Shown: positions 9,102 to 16,263 of the stretch, one piece after another | How positions within the stretch are numbered: the stretch's first letter is position 1 | Layout: every line of letters begins with the position of its first letter | Assembly (NCBI GenBank): GCA_017308475.1 | Contig: JAFKEU010000004.1 | Span: forward strand, 310,001 to 374,000 | Source of the DNA: Alphaproteobacteria bacterium | GTDB lineage: Bacteria > Pseudomonadota > Alphaproteobacteria > Micropepsales > Micropepsaceae | Length of the DNA: 64,000 nt | Direction: 5' to 3' | Notes under the pieces: generated by a model | Told to the model about the DNA's origin: nothing | What the model saw: only the letters and a program-made list of their open reading frames with translations | Database searches by the model: none | Program-made: the position numbers and the translations under genes

Positions 9102-9312
9102 TGCGGCGCAACCGATCGAAGCGCTCTCCCTGCCGCGCCGGGCGATCAACGCCCTGCGCCAGGGGGGAATTCGCACGCTGGAGGAAACCCGCGACTGGAG
9201 CGACGTTTCCCTGTTGTCGCTGCCCCAGTTCGGCCCGGCCTTTCTTTCTGCCCTGCGCAACCTGGCCACCCGGACACCGGCGGCCCGCCATTCAACACCA
9301 ACGGAGTACTGA
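9091..9312 (+). CDS. Stand-alone RNA polymerase alpha-CTD-like helix-hairpin-helix protein
   Basis: This 73-residue protein overlaps the end of the TonB receptor gene by 11 bases, so translation is probably coupled. Residues 8-60 line up with the C-terminal domain of the RNA polymerase alpha subunit: PIEALSLPRRAINALRQGG matches its first helix, and SLLSLPQFGPAFLSALRNLA matches the helix-hairpin-helix around the conserved LLKTPNLG motif. The positions equivalent to DNA-contacting Arg265 and Asn268 of the E. coli subunit appear kept (RRAIN). It has no export signal. It could bind DNA or partner proteins as a small regulator of the cassette, but it could equally be a simple helix-hairpin-helix protein. 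Confidence 0.6.
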   Translation: MHNSAAQPIEALSLPRRAINALRQGGIRTLEETRDWSDVSLLSLPQFGPAFLSALRNLATRTPAARHSTPTEY

Positions 9313-9314
9313 CC

Positions 9315-9767
9315 ATGCAGTTTGGAAATGCCAACCTCTTTCACATCCTGGCCATGACGGCGCTGGCGCTGATGGTCGGCATCGCCGCGGCCGATGCCGC
9401 GCCGCTTGCCGTCACCGGCGGCTGGTTCCGCGCACTGCCGGCCGCGGTGCCGTCCGGCGGCTATTTCACCCTGCACAATGGCGGCGACAAGCCGGTGACC
9501 CTGATGGGCGCGCAAAGCCCCGCCTGTGGTCATTTGATGCTGCACAAGAGCATGAACCATGGCGGCATGGGCATGATGGAGCATGTCGACAGCGTCAAAG
9601 TCGAGGCAGGGGATACCCTGACATTCGCGCCCGGCGGCTATCACCTGATGTGCATGGACAGCAAGCCGATCCTCAAGGCCGGTGCCCGCGTGCCGGTCAC
9701 GCTGCAATTCGCCGGCGGCGAGACGGTGACCGCCGATTTCGCCGTTCGCAACGCGGCAGGCAAATAG
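9315..9767 (+). CDS. Periplasmic copper chaperone PCu(A)C
   Basis: The 150-residue protein has a signal peptide ending near ADAAP and the DUF461/PCuAC cupredoxin-like fold. A His/Met-rich copper site is visible: His73, Met75, His77, Met80, His82 and a run of Met at 85-88, with the second half HLMCM at 110-114. PCuAC binds Cu(I) and delivers it to the CuA or CuB centre of cytochrome oxidase, together with Sco1. GGAG lies about 10 bases before the ATG. It is the last gene of the copper cassette that begins with the DUF2946 protein, which supports copper uptake and delivery as the common task. Confidence 0.85.
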   Translation: MQFGNANLFHILAMTALALMVGIAAADAAPLAVTGGWFRALPAAVPSGGYFTLHNGGDKPVTLMGAQSPACGHLMLHKSMNHGGMGMMEHVDSVKVEAGDTLTFAPGGYHLMCMDSKPILKAGARVPVTLQFAGGETVTADFAVRNAAGK

Positions 9768-9780
9768 GTTTATCCACGCT

Positions 9781-9819
9781 AGGGCTTGGCAGGCGCGGCG
9801 CGCCTGCTAAAAGCGCCCT
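9781..9819 (+). terminator. Strong nested hairpin between PCuAC and mntP (terminator or structured leader)
   Basis: A perfect 8-bp stem (GCAGGCGC / GCGCCTGC, 9789-9796 with 9800-9807) with a GGC loop sits inside a second stem AGGGC / GCCCT (9781-9785 with 9815-9819). A short CTAAAA follows the inner stem, but no U-tract. It starts 13 bases after the PCuAC stop and ends 7 bases before mntP. It may end the copper transcript or fold in the mntP leader. It does not resemble the yybP-ykoY manganese riboswitch. Confidence 0.5.
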
Positions 9820-9826
9820 GCCGGCC

Positions 9827-10390
9827 ATGAGCATCCTGTCCATCCTGCTGATCGCCCTTGCCATGTCCACCGACGCCTTCGCGGCGGCGCTGGGCAAGGG
9901 CGCGGCGCTGTACCGGCCCCGCCTGCGCGAGGCGCTGAAGACCGGCCTGATCTTCGGCGGCATCGAAACCCTGACGCCGCTGATCGGCTGGGCGCTGGGC
10001 CGCGCCGCCAGCCGCTACATCGCCGCCTTCGACCATTGGGTGGCCTTCGCGCTGCTGGCGGGTATCGGGGCGAAGATGTTCTGGGACGGCTGCGGGCGCG
10101 ACGAAGACGAAGAAAAGCCGCAGAGCCATTCGCTGCTGGTGCTGGCGGTGACGGCAGTGGGCACCAGCATCGACGCGCTGGCGGTGGGCGTGACGCTGGC
10201 GCTGATCGGCGCGCCCATCCTGGTCAACGCGCTGGCGATCGGCGCGGCCACCTTCACCATGACCAGCATCGGCCTGATGGCCGGCCACCGGCTGGGCGCG
10301 CGCTTCGGCAGGCGTGCCGAATGCTTCGGCGGCGTGGTGCTGATTTTGATTGGCGCCGCCATCCTGGCGGAACACCTGATGATGGGCTGA
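9827..10390 (+). CDS. mntP: Manganese efflux pump MntP
   Basis: The 187-residue, six-helix membrane protein is close to the usual MntP length. It carries the two half-site motifs MSTDAFAAALGKG (residues about 13-25) and GTSIDALAVGV, whose aspartates are needed for Mn(II) export in characterised MntP proteins. MntP protects cells from manganese excess at the inner membrane. It follows the copper cassette after a short structured spacer, so it may have its own promoter or be read through. I saw no Mn riboswitch upstream. Start chosen at the ATG of SILSILLIALAM, the typical N-terminus. Confidence 0.88.
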   Translation: MSILSILLIALAMSTDAFAAALGKGAALYRPRLREALKTGLIFGGIETLTPLIGWALGRAASRYIAAFDHWVAFALLAGIGAKMFWDGCGRDEDEEKPQSHSLLVLAVTAVGTSIDALAVGVTLALIGAPILVNALAIGAATFTMTSIGLMAGHRLGARFGRRAECFGGVVLILIGAAILAEHLMMG

Positions 10391-10393
10391 ACT

Positions 10394-11026
10394 TCAGCCC
10401 CTGCCGAAGCGGCCGTCCAGCCGGGCGATCATCTCTTCGGGCGAAAAGCCCAGCGCGCCCAGCCGGCCCGACCGCGCCAGAAGCGCCAGCCCCGCCAGCG
10501 ACGCCGCCACCAGCACCACATCGCACTGGCTTTCGCGGCTGCCCGTGGGAAGGCCGCCTGCGTCCGAAAGCGCCTTGAGCGCGGCGATCAGCCGGCCGTT
10601 GAACAACCGCTCCGCCTCGGCAAGCTTGCCGGCCTCCTTCGGGCCGGCCTCCTGCGGCGTACCGGCCAGCGCCGCCGAAGCCGCCGCCATCGTCTCCGCG
10701 CCCTTGAGCAGATTGAGCGCCGCCGCTCCGGCTCCGGCCAGTCCCGCCGGGCCCGCATCGCGCATGGCCCGCGCCAGAACCGTCAGGTCGTCAGCCGCCA
10801 GGGCCAGCAGCAATTCGTCCTTGTTGCGGAAATAGCCATAAAGCGCGGCGGGAGCGAAACCGGCCTCGGCCGCCACGCCGCGCAATGACAGATCGCGGGC
10901 GCCGTCGCGCGACGCCACCCGGCGCGCCGCCGCCAGGATCGCCGACCGCGACGCCGCGCGGCTGGCATCGCGCGCACGGCGGGGCCTGGGGGTTGCTTTG
11001 GCAGGACGCGAGGCCGCTTCCGACAT
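10394..11026 (-). CDS. TetR family transcriptional regulator
   Basis: The 210-residue protein has a basic N-terminal extension rich in Arg and Ala, then a TetR helix-turn-helix: AILAAARRVASRDGARDLSLRGVAAEAGFAPAALYGYFRNKDELL at about residues 29-73. The C-terminal ligand domain is alanine-rich and not assignable to a ligand. Members usually repress a neighbouring gene until a small effector binds. It is convergent with mntP (4 bases between stops), and the next gene upstream on its strand is a small secreted protein. The target cannot be read from this sequence. Confidence 0.85.
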   Translation of the reverse strand: MSEAASRPAKATPRPRRARDASRAASRSAILAAARRVASRDGARDLSLRGVAAEAGFAPAALYGYFRNKDELLLALAADDLTVLARAMRDAGPAGLAGAGAAALNLLKGAETMAAASAALAGTPQEAGPKEAGKLAEAERLFNGRLIAALKALSDAGGLPTGSRESQCDVVLVAASLAGLALLARSGRLGALGFSPEEMIARLDGRFGRG

Positions 11027-11071
11027 GGGGGCAGCATAAGTGATTCGCCCGGATCGGGCTTCAGGCCAGCT

Positions 11072-11437
11072 TCAGTTCGGGTGGGCCTTCTTGTAGGCGT
11101 CCATGGCGCTGGCGGCTTCGCTGGAAATCCTGTCCTTGAGCCGGCGGTTGGCGGCGATGCGATTCTGGGCGTCCTTGTCCATGGCGAGGTCCATGGCCGA
11201 TCCATCGGTGGCGGCACGGGCCTGGGCGGCCTTGATCTCGTCCGTGAGACAGTTCTCATACAGATTGGCCTGGCCGATGAATTCGCGCGCACGCGCGATG
11301 GCCGCGCGCAATTGCTCGGGCGTGGCCGCGGCGCCGTCCAGGGGCGGCGGCGGCACCGGCGCAGTGCAAAAACCCTGGGCCAGCACACTTTGCGGCGCCA
11401 GCAGCAGGATCAAAGCCGGCAGAAATTTCCGGACCAC
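11072..11437 (-). CDS. Small secreted protein of unknown function
   Basis: From GTG 11437 the product is 121 residues, with a signal peptide (VVRKFLPALILLLAPQSVLAQ) and a Pro-rich linker (APVPPPPLDG) followed by a helical, charged domain. GTG was chosen because GGGGA lies 8 bases upstream; the frame is open to 11509, but that extension would put a hydrophilic tail ahead of the signal peptide. I recognise no family. It may be a periplasmic helical protein. It lies on the same strand as the membrane protein at 11562, with about 125 bases between. Confidence 0.6.
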   Translation of the reverse strand: MVRKFLPALILLLAPQSVLAQGFCTAPVPPPPLDGAAATPEQLRAAIARAREFIGQANLYENCLTDEIKAAQARAATDGSAMDLAMDKDAQNRIAANRRLKDRISSEAASAMDAYKKAHPN

Positions 11438-11561
11438 GAAACCATCCCCTTCAACAGCCTGCGATTCAAACATGGATGTCGTGGCCAAACCAGCGCGCAT
11501 CCGGAACAATCTTGGGGCAGGTTGAAGTCAAAAAGATGTCAGGCCGCGTATCCGGCAGTCT

Positions 11562-12236
11562 TCAAACCGTCTTGACACCATCTTCGACGGCGGTGATCCA
11601 GCGATCTGCAAAACGCAGTAACAGGCCGATAATCATTAACAGCAGAATGGCGTTATAATATGCATCGGGGCGATGCGGACCGGAGATGCGCTCCAGCGCC
11701 ATCAGCGAATAGCATAGCCAGAAATAGACGATCGCCGTGCCCAGAAGGCTGCGACGCACCCGGACCCCGATCAGCGGGGCGCCCATATAAGGCAGTCGCA
11801 GGGGCGCGGCCGCCAGTGCCATGACGGCAATCACCAGCGCGCCGAACAGCACGAACAGCAGCGCGCCCGTCGACAGGTGGATGGCATTGGGCAGCAGCAC
11901 AGCCAGAAGATAGACGCCATAGCTGGCGCAGAAGCCCCAAATCAGATCGTGCGTCCTGCCTTCCAGGATGCGTGCGGCGGGAAGAATGTGCGCTGTCAGC
12001 CGGCCGACGGGCCCCGCGGCCAGGACTGCAAAGAAGACGAAACTGGTGAACCGCCAGCCAATCTGGCTGCCCAGGCGAAAGCCGTTCTCCGAAAATCCGT
12101 TTACCATGATCGTGCCCAGTACCAGGGCAACGGCGGCAAGCGTAATCGCGCCCACCAGGGTGAGCCGGTCCAGCCCCAGGCGGATCCTGGAAATGCGCCG
12201 CTGCCCCTGCGCGGCAGGATTGTCGAGCGCAACCAT
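11562..12236 (-). CDS. Polytopic membrane protein, distantly ferric-reductase-like
   Basis: This 224-residue product has about six hydrophobic helices (for example LTLVGAITLAAVALVLGTIMV and LIWGFCASYGVYLLAVLLPNAIH). The ordering of a short loop with RTHDLIWGF and a later AIHLSTG slightly recalls the ferric-reductase-like/MsrQ membrane fold, but I do not see a clear paired-histidine haem pattern. I give no function. ATG 12236 is preferred; an in-frame GTG at 12257 would add seven residues. It is downstream of the MaoC/methyltransferase pair on the same strand with an 80-base gap. Confidence 0.55.
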   Translation of the reverse strand: MVALDNPAAQGQRRISRIRLGLDRLTLVGAITLAAVALVLGTIMVNGFSENGFRLGSQIGWRFTSFVFFAVLAAGPVGRLTAHILPAARILEGRTHDLIWGFCASYGVYLLAVLLPNAIHLSTGALLFVLFGALVIAVMALAAAPLRLPYMGAPLIGVRVRRSLLGTAIVYFWLCYSLMALERISGPHRPDAYYNAILLLMIIGLLLRFADRWITAVEDGVKTV

Positions 12237-12316
12237 GGATAAGAGTGATCCCCGCACCTTTTGTTCTGCCTGATGGAACGCACAGAGGGTGGAAAAGTGC
12301 CCCGATCGTGCCTTTT

Positions 12317-13381
12317 TCAGCGGCAGAGGGCGACGGCGAACCCTTCGACGGGCTGGCCCTTTTCATGGCGCGGCGTGGCGGCCACCAGACCGGCCACCTG
12401 GAGCCCGGCCTTGATGGCCGCCTGGCGCAGATAGGCTTCGCTGTGCCGCCAGCGGCGCTTGGGACCCAGTTCGAATCCCTCGCCTTCCCCGGCTTCGGTG
12501 GTGAACAGCAGAAATCCGTCCGGCGCCAGCCGGCCGGCCACGCCTGCGAAGACCGCGGCGAGATCGCCCAGATAGACAAAGGTATCGGCGGCCAGGACCA
12601 GATCGTAGACCGGGCCTTGCTCTGCCAGCGCGGTTTCCAGGTCGGCCACGACCAGATGATCGTAGATGCCGCGCGCCCGCGCCTTCTCGACCATCAGCGG
12701 CGACAGGTCGACGCCGTCCAGCCGCGCGGCAAAGGATTTGAATGCAAGCCCTGCCAGCCCCGTGCCGCAGCCCAGGTCGAGAATTGCCAGATCCTGCCGT
12801 CCCGGCATCACCAGCGAGGCCAGATCCAGCAGGATGCGCGGCGCTGTGTATCCCAGCTGGCCAATCATGCGCTGATCATAGTCGCCCGCGAACTGGTCGA
12901 ACAGGTGGCGCACATATCCGGCGTCCGAACGCGGCGCCGCGAGCATGGTGCGCGCAAGCTGCTCCAGCATCTGCGTTTGCGGTGAGGCCTCCAGCGTGTC
13001 CAGCACACCCAGCGCGCGCTGCGCCTCGCCCGCCTTCAGCCAGGCCTGCGCCAGTCTCAGGCGCGCCACATCCATATCCGGGTCCAGGCGCAGCGCGCGC
13101 TGCAGTTCGGCGATGGCCGCGGGCAGAAGCTCGGCCGCCAGCAACGCCTCGCCCAGGGCCAGCACCGCTACCGCCGTGCCGGGATTGAGCGCCACCGCCT
13201 CGCGTGCTTCTTCCAGCGCGCCCTGGGTCTGGCCCGATGCCGACAGCGCCCGCACCAGGGTCAGCCGGGCCAGAAGGCCCCCGCGCCCCGCCGCCAGCCG
13301 CGCGCGCAAGCCTTGCGCCGCCTCGGCGGCGCGGCCCGAGGCGATCAATGCCTCGGCCAGTGCAATGGGATCATCGCTCAA
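12317..13381 (-). CDS. TPR-containing class I SAM-dependent methyltransferase
   Basis: The 354-residue protein has three or four N-terminal TPR-like helical repeats (about residues 1-130), then a class I methyltransferase domain with motif I LDLGCGTGLAGLAF and a following acidic DGVDLSPLMVEKAR motif. It resembles predicted TPR-fused methyltransferases that act on proteins or small molecules; the substrate is not readable. The start codon is TTG, and it overlaps the TGA of the MaoC gene as TTGA at 13378-13381, with GAAGGG six bases upstream. That strongly supports translational coupling. No ATG lies near the N-terminal repeat. Confidence 0.75.
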   Translation of the reverse strand: MSDDPIALAEALIASGRAAEAAQGLRARLAAGRGGLLARLTLVRALSASGQTQGALEEAREAVALNPGTAVAVLALGEALLAAELLPAAIAELQRALRLDPDMDVARLRLAQAWLKAGEAQRALGVLDTLEASPQTQMLEQLARTMLAAPRSDAGYVRHLFDQFAGDYDQRMIGQLGYTAPRILLDLASLVMPGRQDLAILDLGCGTGLAGLAFKSFAARLDGVDLSPLMVEKARARGIYDHLVVADLETALAEQGPVYDLVLAADTFVYLGDLAAVFAGVAGRLAPDGFLLFTTEAGEGEGFELGPKRRWRHSEAYLRQAAIKAGLQVAGLVAATPRHEKGQPVEGFAVALCR

Positions 13382-14262
13382 GCGGGCCCTTCAAGCAGGC
13401 AAAGACCGTTGTTGAGCGCGATGGTGCCCGGCCGTTCCTTCACGCCTGCCCGCCACGAGATGGTGCCGCCATCGGTCCACATTTCCACCACCAGCGTCTC
13501 GCCCGGAAACACCGGTTTGGAGAAGCGCACATCGAACTGGCGGATGCGCTCGGGCTGGTAGCCGGCCAGCGTCGCCAGCACCGCGCGGCAGGCGGTGCCA
13601 TAGCTGCACAGGCCATGCAGGATCGGGCGGGGAAAACCCACGGCGCGGGCAAACGCCGGATCGCGGTGCAGCGGATTGCGGTCGCCCGACAGGGCATAGA
13701 GGAACGCCTGGTCAGCGTGGGTGTCGACTTCCGCGACATGGTCGGGCGCACGTTCGGGAATTTCGTGCAGCGCCGGACCGCCCTGCGGCTTGCCGCCGAA
13801 GCCGCCATCGCCCCGCGCGAAGATTGACGAGACCATGGTGAACAGTTTCTCGCCGCTATCGGCCTGGCGCACCACCCGCTCCTGAATCAGGACCGCGCCC
13901 TTTCCCTCGCCCTTGTCCAGGATGTCCAGCATGCGTTCGTCCGCCAGCACCGCGCAGCTGGCGGGAAGCGGCTTGTGGAAGGTGATGCGCCGCTCGCCAT
14001 CCACCACCATCGCGAAATTGATCGAGGATTTCTGCGGCATGCGCTGGCGTTGGGGCGGCGCCTCGCCGCGGGAAATCACGCTGGCGAAGGTGGGTACCAC
14101 TTTCAGCGTGCCGCCTTCATAGACGAAGGGCAGTTCCTGTTCGTCCAGCGGGTTGCGCATGAAGCCCACGCCCAGGGCATAGAGCATGACGTCCTTTTCA
14201 TCATAGGACGCGGCAAGGCCGGTGGCGCCGGACTGCATCATGTCGTCGTAGTCGATGGGCAT
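13378..14262 (-). CDS. MaoC family dehydratase (enoyl-CoA hydratase 2 type)
   Basis: The 294-residue protein contains two hot-dog halves. The second holds the hydratase 2 signature, NPLHRDPAFARAVGFPRPILHG at about residues 195-216, with the catalytic Asp/His of the (R)-specific enoyl-CoA hydratase family. Such enzymes hydrate trans-2-enoyl-CoA in fatty-acid, bile-acid or polyhydroxyalkanoate metabolism. It is the first gene of a two-gene unit with the TPR methyltransferase. There is no nearby thiolase or dehydrogenase on this strand, so the pathway is open. Confidence 0.8.
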   Translation of the reverse strand: MPIDYDDMMQSGATGLAASYDEKDVMLYALGVGFMRNPLDEQELPFVYEGGTLKVVPTFASVISRGEAPPQRQRMPQKSSINFAMVVDGERRITFHKPLPASCAVLADERMLDILDKGEGKGAVLIQERVVRQADSGEKLFTMVSSIFARGDGGFGGKPQGGPALHEIPERAPDHVAEVDTHADQAFLYALSGDRNPLHRDPAFARAVGFPRPILHGLCSYGTACRAVLATLAGYQPERIRQFDVRFSKPVFPGETLVVEMWTDGGTISWRAGVKERPGTIALNNGLCLLEGPA

Positions 14263-14379
14263 GGATCACCACGGGGTGTTGGGCCCGGACTTTAGCCGCG
14301 CCCCCTGTCCAGCGCCAAGCGGTGTGTCGCGCCGGCTTCGCCTTTGCACACGGCTGGGCCTTGCGGTTAGGCTGGGGCC

Positions 14380-14862
14380 ATGGCCATGCCTTCCCCGTCG
14401 GGTCCGCCGCCCCAGTATCAAGTGCTGATCCCGCGCCGGAGCAATGGCTGTCTCTGGGGCTGTGTCGCGGTCTTTCTGGTGATGACGTTGCCGCTGGTCC
14501 TGGCCGGTGGTTATTGGGCCTGGTTCTTCTACCAGGGCTACCGCCACGATCCGGCGGTGCGGCTGGCGCGCGAGCTGGTGGAGCGGGACGGCCTTGCCCG
14601 CCAGGTGCTGGGCACGCCCATCACCATCTCCGGTGTTGAAGGCAACGCCTGGTCCTGGATGCCGGGCGTGGGCCAGACCAACTCCGCCATCCTGTCGCTG
14701 TACGGCCCCAGGGGAGACGGTACGCTCGAGATCCATTCCCATGCCGGTCCCGGCGGGCCGCAACTGGACGAGGCGACGCTCACCGGCCCGGACGGCGCAC
14801 GCTATGACCTGCTGCATCACCGGGCGCTGCCGGGCGGGGGCGATCTGGGCGACACCATCTAG
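14380..14862 (+). CDS. Coa1-like single-pass membrane protein
   Basis: The 160-residue product has a Pro-rich cytoplasmic start, one transmembrane helix (CVAVFLVMTLPLVLAGGYWAW, residues about 28-48) and a soluble domain. That domain has VLGTPITISGVEGNA, then LYGPRGDGTLEIHSHAGPGG and a DEATLTGPDG end. The order resembles the cytochrome oxidase assembly factor 1 (Coa1/Tim21-like) fold, where VLGxPI is followed by a beta sheet containing GPKGxGT. If right, it could help cytochrome oxidase assembly, but I rate that as similarity only. It is followed 27 bases later by the POT transporter. Confidence 0.55.
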   Translation: MAMPSPSGPPPQYQVLIPRRSNGCLWGCVAVFLVMTLPLVLAGGYWAWFFYQGYRHDPAVRLARELVERDGLARQVLGTPITISGVEGNAWSWMPGVGQTNSAILSLYGPRGDGTLEIHSHAGPGGPQLDEATLTGPDGARYDLLHHRALPGGGDLGDTI

Positions 14863-14889
14863 GAATTCGTATTGGGCAGGGGGACTGGC

Positions 14890-16263
14890 ATGGCGAAAGG
14901 CCGCGATACCGCATTTCTGGGTCATCCGTCCGGGCTCGGCTGGCTGAGCGGCTCGGAGTTCTGGGAGCGGTTTTCCTATTACGGCATGCAGGCGCTGCTG
15001 GTGCTCTATATGACGCACTATCTGCTGTTGCCCGGCCATGTGGAGAAGATCTGGGGCTTCGTGCCCTTTCGCGATTTCCTGCAGTCCTTCTATGGGCCGC
15101 AGCAGCCGGCGGCCCTGGCCTCGATCATCTTCGGACTCTATGCGGGCCTTGTTTATGTGACGCCGTTGGGCGGCGGGCTTTTGGCCGACCGGCTTACGGG
15201 CCGCACCGTCGCGGTGACGGTAGGTGCGCTGCTGATGGCGATCGGCCATTTCCTGATGGCATTCGAGGCCAGCTTCCTTCTGGCGCTGCTGTGCCTGCTG
15301 GTGGGCGTCGGCTGCTTCAAGGGCAACATCGCCGCCCAGGTGGGCGATCTTTATGCCGAGGACGATCCGCGCCGCGCCGACGCCTTCCAGATCTATTACC
15401 TTGCCATCCAGGTCGCGGTGATTGTCTCGCCCCTGGTCTGCGGCACACTGGGCGAGACCGTGGGCTGGCACTGGGGCTTCGGTGCGGCCGGCGTGGGCAT
15501 GCTGATCGGGCTTGCGATCTATCTGGTCGGCAGGCCCAGCCTGCCGAAAGAGCGGCTGAGGGGCGGCGAGGTGGAGCGGCCGCCGCTGACCGGCCGTGAC
15601 ATGCGTGTCATCGTGCTGTTGTGCCTTCTGATCTTTCCGCTGGCCCTGTCGCTGGTCGGGAACATGGAAATCTTCAACGCCTATATGATCTGGGCGGAAA
15701 AGCACTATCAGATGCACTATTTCGGCGTGAACCTTCCGATCACCTGGTTGCAGTCGCTGGATGCGGTCGTCTCGACTGCCATGATCGCGGCCTCCGTGCT
15801 GTTCTGGCGCTGGTATGCCACACGCTGGACCGAGCCAGACGAGATCACAAAGGTCACCATCGGCGTGGGCATCGGCGCGCTGGCGCCCCTGACGCTGGCG
15901 GCGGCCTCGGCCATTGTGGCGGCCACCGGCCGGCCGGCGTCGCTGGGCTGGGCGCTGGCCTTCCATCTGCTCAACGACATCGGCTTCTCCAACGTGCTGC
16001 CCGTGGCGCTGGCGCTTTACACCCGGGCCGCACCCAAGGGGCTGGAGGGCCTGATGATCGCCGTCTATTACCTGCAGCTTTTCCTGGCCAACATGCTGGT
16101 CGGCTATGTCGGCTCGCTCTACGACACCATGACGGCGGTGAATTTCTGGCTGCTGCATGTGGCGCTGATGGCGGTGGCGGGCGCTGTGTTGCTGGCCGTG
16201 CGCCGCTTTGCCGGCGATGTGCTGGCGCCGCCTTATGATGGACCGCAAACGGCCGTCGCCTAG
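14890..16263 (+). CDS. Proton-dependent oligopeptide transporter (POT/PTR2 family)
   Basis: The 457-residue membrane protein carries the POT signature EFWERFSYYG at residues 23-32, whose ExxER links proton binding to peptide transport. A second family motif is VGVGCFKGNIAAQVGDLY. About fourteen hydrophobic segments follow. POT carriers import di- and tripeptides with protons at the inner membrane. ATG 14890 follows AGGGGG by 7 bases and was chosen over an in-frame TTG at 14872. The gene ends in a 4-base overlap with the convergent patatin gene. Confidence 0.88.
   Translation: MAKGRDTAFLGHPSGLGWLSGSEFWERFSYYGMQALLVLYMTHYLLLPGHVEKIWGFVPFRDFLQSFYGPQQPAALASIIFGLYAGLVYVTPLGGGLLADRLTGRTVAVTVGALLMAIGHFLMAFEASFLLALLCLLVGVGCFKGNIAAQVGDLYAEDDPRRADAFQIYYLAIQVAVIVSPLVCGTLGETVGWHWGFGAAGVGMLIGLAIYLVGRPSLPKERLRGGEVERPPLTGRDMRVIVLLCLLIFPLALSLVGNMEIFNAYMIWAEKHYQMHYFGVNLPITWLQSLDAVVSTAMIAASVLFWRWYATRWTEPDEITKVTIGVGIGALAPLTLAAASAIVAATGRPASLGWALAFHLLNDIGFSNVLPVALALYTRAAPKGLEGLMIAVYYLQLFLANMLVGYVGSLYDTMTAVNFWLLHVALMAVAGAVLLAVRRFAGDVLAPPYDGPQTAVA

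Noticed and set aside
9768..9826. Possible yybP-ykoY Mn riboswitch before mntP
   Set aside because: Only 59 bases, and the conserved motif bases of that riboswitch are absent; only a simple nested hairpin is seen.
14266..16248. A 660-codon open frame on the minus strand
   Set aside because: Opposite the POT transporter and Coa1-like genes, with no family motif and Gln/His/Arg-rich antisense composition.
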